Assembly (NCBI GenBank): GCA_010093515.1
Contig: MU001670.1
Coordinates: 1,059,656-1,123,655, forward strand
Length of the DNA: 64,000 nucleotides
Reading direction: 5' to 3'
Origin: Lineolata rhizophorae
Lineage: Eukaryota; Ascomycota; Dothideomycetes; Lineolatales; Lineolataceae
The number at the start of each line of letters is the position of its first letter. Positions within the stretch are counted from its first letter, which is position 1. The translations under genes were made by a program, and so were the position numbers. Below the pieces are notes generated by a model. The model was given only the letters and a program-made list of their open reading frames with translations. It was not told the DNA's origin and searched no databases. This document shows, one piece after another, positions 58,647 through 64,000 of the stretch.

Positions 58647-61026
58647 CTAATAGAAACTTCCCAGTGCATGCCTAAAAACATTTTGGCCTTCTTCAAGCAT
58701 TTTCTTTCGGTCTTCCAAGTTCTCCCGCTGTTTTGTGATTTGGGGCTGTTCGCATGAGATGCGACCCAACTGATCATCATCCATTGTACTGACTTGCTCA
58801 GGCGACATGATCCGACTTGGTAGACCATTGATTAGGTGCCTCTCAATGACCTGCTTAGTGACCACGTCCACAAAATACTTCCGCTCATCCTGCAATGAAT
58901 CAGTACGTATTATTCTAGTGCGTACAGCGTGCGCCTTTAAAAAGAATTCTAAGGGAACTAAGGAAGAAGAAAAGAAAAAGAAACACCTACTTTGTAGAAT
59001 GCGGATTGAGAGTCCAAAGCGTCTTCTGCGGAGAACTTGTCCATATCCAACTCTTTTTGAGACTTTGAGGCGAGGTCACTGTACTTGTCGTCGCGAAGTC
59101 TCTGGATGGTGCTAGTATAGTAGTGATTGTACGTCATTGGGGTCCGGTCTTTGTCTTCAATCACTTTTGTCAGTTCCTGAAAGCTAGCATCCAGAGAGTC
59201 TGAGAGTGCCGGTTCGACGATGAGGTCGCGAATGCGACACCGAACATCCGCGGATGCCACATAGACAAGTACTTGGTCAATAAACTGTTCACAGATGCGG
59301 TTGACTTTGTCAACGTGGGCCAGCGCCATTTTTTTCCAGCGTTCTGACTGTTCCCAGAATAATTGTCTAGCCATGTCAGCAACAACACTCATATCAATAA
59401 AGCAGTCTACTTACGAAATCAACATTGGGTTGAAGTTTCCGGGTAGTTCCGTCCCACGCGAACGCTGTTGGATCTTTTTTACCCAGCGTACAGCTCGTGC
59501 CCGAGTGAGTATTTCTGGCTGAACCGGCATTTCTTCATCACCGCCTGATGAGTATGGGCTCCCATTAGTCCCGCTATCTAGTTCAGAAAGGAGCTCTGCA
59601 GGGGGTGTTGCTTCATCAGGGGGTGTTGCTTCATCAGGGGGTGTTGCTTCATTCTCGGACAAGATCCAAAATTTGTGAGCACGATTTTGCATATCATCAG
59701 CAAATCTCAAATTGGCGTGCTGAATTGCAGCCCGTAGACGTCGCACGTTCTCCTTAGCATCAACGGCAGCTTTAGTGTTGATTCTTCCAAAGAATGGGTC
59801 GTCGTAGTGCCCACGAACGGCCGCGCTGATAATTTTGTAGAGATTCATGCTGATGTTCATCAGAAATTGACGCTGTTCAGCCGGCGTTGTTCGCTTTGGG
59901 CCGAGCTTCCTCAAGGCATTCGTGACTTCGGCTAGCCTATCCACCAACTCTTTCCGAAGTGCAGGAATCTCTTTCTTCAGATGATTGCCCAAGAGCCGGC
60001 TGAGCTTTTCGCGCAGGGTGCAAATCCCGACGATCCCGCGATCCAGTTCACTGTAAGGTTCTTTGCTGAAGAAGTCGCTTTCGGAACGGTTTCGTGCTTC
60101 GAAGCTCTGGTCGAGCTCTCCATCCGCTCTGTTCTTAAGGAGATGCCAACCAAGTTCGAAATATCTGTCCCGATTGAGTGCGAGATCAATCCATGTTTGT
60201 TCGTTTGCAGACCCTGGGCGGAGGAAGTCAGGTTTTGTGATGATGCCGAGCGTGCGGCTACCGTTTGGATCGACCTTCTCGGCCTTTTCCAGGATGATCT
60301 GGTTAGCCGCATCGTTCTTGGCGGACACTACCGCTAGAATGATGGTTCTCTCGTTCGAAATGTATTCTTCTACTAAAGAGTGAATAAGTTGCACGTCTTC
60401 CTTGCTTTGCATTTTGCTTGACGAGTGGATAAGGCCAGGAAGGTCAACGACGGTCCTAGAAAGTATTAGTAAAACGCCACTCACTCATAGTCGGTTCGAG
60501 TTGTAACCCACAACTGAGGCCTTTCAGGTCCACAAATTTCGATGCTCAAGACGTCTTTGGCAAACGCCCGAGCACTGCCTTCAGCTCCGTCTCCAAGACC
60601 CATCATAATTGTTGCCTCTTCAATGAGTTCGGGCAGTTCAGCGAAATCTTCAATGGTTCTGGAAAACTCCCCGAGCTTTTCTTGCTCGAATGGGGGCCTA
60701 TTTCTGTCCGGCGTTATTTTGGTGGAGATCGACGACGACTTGTTACGCCTCAAGATGATCTCAGTGGCGAACCGAGTACATAAGTTTTCCTTCCTTGGGA
60801 ATGGAATCTCTGTGATAGCCTCCAGAACTGAACTTTTGCCCGACGATTGATCTCCGCATACAACTAGCTGGGGTAGTCTTAGGACACTGCTAAGACCCGT
60901 GCGGCGTAGGCGGTCCACCATGTCCATGATTTTACGCTGTTCCTTCCCTTGGAGCTCGTTTAGGGAATTTGTGGTCATGGTTTCGCCTAGCTCGGGGCCC
61001 ATTTTGTGGTAGTCCTCTCCGGCCAT
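58647..61026 (-). CDS. dynamin-like GTPase (Mx/Vps1-like, fungal type)
   Basis: Exons 61026-60512, 60455-59415, 59366-58991 and 58889-58647 encode 724 residues. The GTPase motifs are complete: G1 GDQSSGKSS (58-66), G3 DLPG (176-179) in RPQLTVVDLPGLIHSS, and G4 TKPD (245-248). A stalk and C-terminal GED-like helix (FVDVVTKQVIERHLINGLP) follow. The first donor must be GTGGGT at 60511, giving a 56-bp intron and the normal RPQLTVVDLPG sequence. A Pro-rich insert with three DEATPP repeats (59601-59652) sits in the stalk region. Proteins of this branch are common and variable in filamentous fungi. Membrane remodelling is likely but the compartment is unknown. Confidence 0.92.
59601..59652 (-). repeat. 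three tandem 18-bp units encoding DEATPP
   Basis: Two exact copies of an 18-base unit and a third partial copy lie in frame within the dynamin-like gene, giving EATPPDEATPPDEATPP. A length-variable minisatellite is likely. Confidence 0.8.
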
Positions 61027-62395
61027 GCCGTCAACTTGTTTCAATGAGACCTATGCCGGGAAAGGAATCTGAGGATCGTGAAGCAATGCCTGGGCTTAAA
61101 TGGGATCAATCTCGCATGAGAGTGGAAGAACGAAAGATTTGAAGCGAAAAAATGTCGCAGCTGGAAGGGCCTTGATGGTTCGTGAACGCCGTCCAGAGCG
61201 CAAAAGAAGCGAGCTTTTATACCGTCCTGTTTGGATACCGTATCAAGTGAAGCTTGTAAAAGAACGTAATAATTGTTGCCTGCAGGAAGTTTGCAGCGGC
61301 TAGAAGCAGCAATGGAAATCAAGGTAGCAATCGATTGAAAGCGTATCAACATATTCTTTCAGCCAGAAAATCCCTACGGCTCAGTGCAGAAGAGGGGGTG
61401 AGAGTCAATGCGTCTGCATCCCGGGTAACTCTGGCCCACATTTCCACTGCAACATAAATGCCATATTCAATGGAGGCAAGGTTTGCCTTCAAATGTAATG
61501 GACGATAGACGGATGGTAGACGCGAAAATGTCAGTGTGACTTGGCAAATAAACCAGGGTCTATGATAGCCTGGATTGCGACATAGATATGTTGTTGGCCC
61601 AAAAGGGGACTTGGCAGCGGCATGGTGGGTGACTGCGGCATGATAAAACAGGTGAAGCAGAGCACAGTCGTCCCGCTTGTGGCACAGGAAAACTGAAAAC
61701 GTCAAGTTGCTACCAGGGCTTACCGGAACTAGGCAGAAACGGGAAGCAAGAGATTAAGAGCTCATATATTTCTCTTGGTAGCCCGGGAAAAGCGGGTAGG
61801 CGTTGAATGGACACACTTGCCCAATCGTTTGCATCGCCATCTAGGGGCCCACCAAGCGGTGAAACACACGAGACTGCAGTCTGCATCAAAACCGCCTAGC
61901 TATCTTCCTAGACGCATTCTCCTACTTAGCTGAAGCAAACAATAATCTCTCCCTTGCTTTAGTTTCTGTCTTGGTCTGATGTCAGTCAGGAATTGTCGAT
62001 ACACACCCGATAACCAGGCAGAGGTTGAGCATTGAGATTGGGCATTGATGTAAGAGTCGGGACAGAAACGAAAGGATATACGTAGGGCCTCCTAATCCAG
62101 CGGGAAGGCTTCACATCCTTAGTGATGAAGGCTCAAACTTGTCCAGGCAGCTTAGATGGCGCGATCTGGATCTGGATCTGGATCTGGACCCGGACCTAGG
62201 TCATGAGGAATGGCTAGCGCCGTCCTAGCGTGCGCCGTGCCTGCCGTGCCTGCGTGCCAAGTCGATCTGCGGAAGATGCGACCGGGTACGCGGACGCGAC
62301 GGCCCGCGGTGTCAACGCCAAGAGCAACATCACTACTTCCTCCAGGCGCCAGACTCCACCGACACCGGCATCGCTTCTCCCAGCGCGCCGGCACC
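61027..62395. other. intergenic region with a GGATCT microsatellite
   Basis: About 1.37 kb between the divergent dynamin-like gene (minus) and Smr gene (plus). At about 62160-62185 a GATCTG hexamer is repeated about four times. Open frames (for example 61346-61705 minus) have no recognisable domain. Confidence 0.5.
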
Positions 62396-63171
62396 ATGTC
62401 GTCGTACCCGCTGACCCAGGTCGGCGGCCACGGTAGGCGCAAACCCAGCTCTGGCAGAACCCAGAGATGCGGCACGCTAACGATTTACGCGACCCAGCCT
62501 TCACCCACCGCACATCCGCCGACATCGAGAGAGAGTACGACCGGTTGCGCGACCAGGCGCGTCGCGAGCATTCGAAGCGACAGTCGTGCTTCGATCGCGC
62601 GCACGAGGCCTACGAGCGTGGCGACGGCGCGCTCGCGCACGAGCTCTCCGAAGAAGGCAAGCGCCACGGCGACCAGATGGACCGCTACAACAAGCAGGCG
62701 TCGGAGTTCATCTTCCGCGAGAACAACGCCCAGGGTCGTGTCGACGAGGACGAGATTGACTTGCACGGGCAGTTCGTCGAGGAGGCCGAGGACATCCTCG
62801 AGACGCGGATCCGAGCCGCTCGCGCCCAGGGCCAGTCCCATCTGCACGTCATCGTCGGCAAAGGGAATCACTCCGCGAACCATGTGCAGAGGCTCAAGCC
62901 GCGCATGGAGAAGCTGTGCCGCGAGATGGGCCTGCGCTACAGGACCGAGGACAATGCTGGGAGAATATACGTCAATTTGACTGGCGGGCCGGCCGAGGAC
63001 GTGCCCTCGCGTCATGGCCATGGGCCGTATCCTGGGCAGGCTCACCATGGTCGACCGCACGGCGGAGGTCACCATCGGCCTCCCCAGCAAGAAAATGAGG
63101 TCGAAGAGATTGCCAGAAAGGCCGTGCCCAAGATATTTCGGGCAATCAAGAGCTGCTGCATCGTTATGTGA
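62396..63171 (+). CDS. Smr-domain protein with DUF1771 and a C-terminal CaaX box
   Basis: Exons 62396-62432 and 62498-63171 encode 236 residues. The intron is 65 bp with a GCTAAC branch site. The start is MSSYPLTQVGGH, as in fungal relatives. DUF1771 (about 20-95) contains EREYDRLRDQARREHSKRQ and AYERGDGALAHELSEEGKRH. The Smr domain (about 97-180) has IDLHGQFVEEAEDIL and HVIVGKGNHSANHV, the DLHG and GKGxHS motifs of this nuclease-like fold. A His/Pro/Gly-rich linker leads to KAVPKIFRAIKSCCIVM. The last four residues fit a CaaX prenylation box, and the preceding Cys could be palmitoylated, so the protein is probably membrane-tethered. It resembles yeast YPL199C in outline. Confidence 0.92.
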
Positions 63172-63679
63172 ACAGCCTCTCAAGTGTTGCATTCCCTTTA
63201 CCCTCCAACTATTTGGCTATCTGTGATGTTGTCGGTATCTCGCCCTTGGTTCACTTTATACTTGGAGATTCTAGAAGTCGCTTGGGAAATATATCGGACG
63301 GTAACGTCGATGGATGGGTTATGTTGTCAGTCCTGTTGACGTGACCACGATGCTGTACGCTTTCGTGTTTTGTATACTTGTTTGCATGGTCGTCGGGATA
63401 AGGTTTGAGCCTTCGGGGGTTAGACATTATGTTATATTATCTGCATTAACTCGACACTTTGAGTACCACTCTCTAGACTTTAGTTGTCCACGACTAGGTT
63501 TTCCGGTGGCTAGTCGAGAATTTTCTTAACCCGCAGCTTGGAGTCGTAGTTTCGGTGCCCTTGAAGGCAAGCTATAGCATTATAGTCTTATATAATATCG
63601 CTTTATAAATTTCCTAATGACCGTTTCGCCTTCCGGTGCCTCAATACGCCCCGGTATTGTTTGCCTACAAGAGGGCTAT
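63172..63679. other. convergent intergenic region, no gene seen
   Basis: About 510 bases, AT-rich, between the stops of the Smr gene (plus) and the aldo-keto reductase gene (minus). Confidence 0.5.
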
Positions 63680-64000
63680 TCATCCGAATAGCGCCTTCTG
63701 AGTATCGTAGGTGTACTTCAGATCTAGATGCCAATAATTCGGCGTCGTCGCCTTACAAACCAACCACGTTTCATCCAACGCTTTTACGACCTCGTCTGGC
63801 AACGGCCCCTTCTCTAGGTTTGCCAAATTGGACTTCAATTGCTCCATGCTACTGACGCCAATGATGATGCCGTCGTTGGCGCCCGACTCCTTAGACACGC
63901 CACCCACGCGCAACGCCGAGTGGTGCACGCACCAGCGCAGAGCCGTTTCGATCATAGTGAGGCCGTGCTTCTCAGCGGCTTGCTCTATGAGCTGCAGCGC
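63680..64000 (-). CDS. aldo-keto reductase, AKR7-like, C-terminal part (cut by window edge)
   Basis: The minus-strand frame is open from the right edge to the stop at 63680-63682 and gives 106 residues. Visible are ALQLIEQAAEKHGLTMIETALRWCVHHSALR, then DGIIIGVSSMEQLKSNLANLEKGPLPDEVVKALDETWL and the C-terminus ATTPNYWHLDLKYTYDT. This is the end of the aflatoxin-aldehyde-reductase-like AKR7 branch, in which GVSS contacts the NADPH phosphate. The catalytic Asp-Tyr-Lys-His residues lie beyond the window. It is a cytosolic NADPH-dependent aldehyde reductase by family. Confidence 0.9.
   Translation of the reverse strand, partial: ALQLIEQAAEKHGLTMIETALRWCVHHSALRVGGVSKESGANDGIIIGVSSMEQLKSNLANLEKGPLPDEVVKALDETWLVCKATTPNYWHLDLKYTYDTQKALFG

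Noticed and set aside
60456-60484. 29-bp intron in the dynamin-like gene (donor GTGAGT)
   Set aside because: Too short, and it adds residues inside the G3 region; the donor GTGGGT at 60511 gives a 56-bp intron and the normal DLPG context.
62433-62464. 32-bp intron in the Smr gene
   Set aside because: Implausibly short; the acceptor at 62497 gives a 65-bp intron with a proper branch site and the same frame.
1-64000. CRISPR arrays, bacterial operons or ribosome binding sites
   Set aside because: The window is clearly eukaryotic with spliceosomal introns; the only repeat arrays are degenerate minisatellites without spacer structure.

Overview
This is a piece of nuclear chromosome from a filamentous ascomycete (Pezizomycotina). 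The protein genes are separated by 0.15-3.6 kb. Most carry one to five short introns (roughly 45-280 bp) with GTRNGT-type donors, CTAAC/CTAAT-like branch sites and YAG acceptors. Leaders are often CT-rich, and several genes are typical of filamentous fungi: deuterolysin, secreted tyrosinase, a GPI-anchored wall protein and a KTR mannosyltransferase. The class cannot be fixed from sequence alone. I found no rRNA, convincing tRNA or CRISPR array. Exon structures were assembled by hand from splice signals, reading frame and family alignment; each total is a whole number of codons.

Left part (1-12 kb): gene-poor and partly decayed. It begins with the 3' end of a pogo/Fot1-like transposase (1-276), followed by AT-rich DNA and a broken Pro/Gln/Tyr-rich gene (1133-2487). 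Then come a deuterolysin metalloprotease (6127-7404, minus) and a small secreted protein that resembles only the propeptide-side domain of such proteases (9645-10235, plus).

11.9-33.5 kb: a GPI-anchored protein, an L-type amino-acid/methionine permease, mitochondrial inner-membrane protease IMP1, bystin/Enp1 (40S biogenesis), TAF14 (YEATS-ET transcription factor subunit), RanBP1, an unidentified 1046-residue membrane protein and a GT15 mannosyltransferase.

34.9-49.1 kb: a DUF4604 protein, an acidic protein of unknown function, a 0.6-kb foldback-like element built from inverted 19-bp minisatellites, a Tda10-type P-loop kinase, a tyrosinase, the plasma-membrane syntaxin Sso1/2 and GTP cyclohydrolase II (riboflavin synthesis).

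49.7-64 kb: an FAD oxidoreductase, URM1 and ELP2 head to head over 237 bp, a short-chain dehydrogenase, a HAD phosphatase, a dynamin-like GTPase, a Smr-domain protein ending in a CaaX box, and the C-terminal part of an aldo-keto reductase that runs off the right edge.

Most genes are unrelated housekeeping functions. The clearest functional pairing is URM1/ELP2: Urm1 supplies sulfur for 2-thiolation and Elongator makes the 5-carbon modification of the same tRNA wobble uridine. The other context of note is the deuterolysin with a neighbouring protease-less relative of its propeptide. Several genes (URM1, the first exons of TDA10 and TAF14, the Smr protein's first exon) are visible only after splicing.
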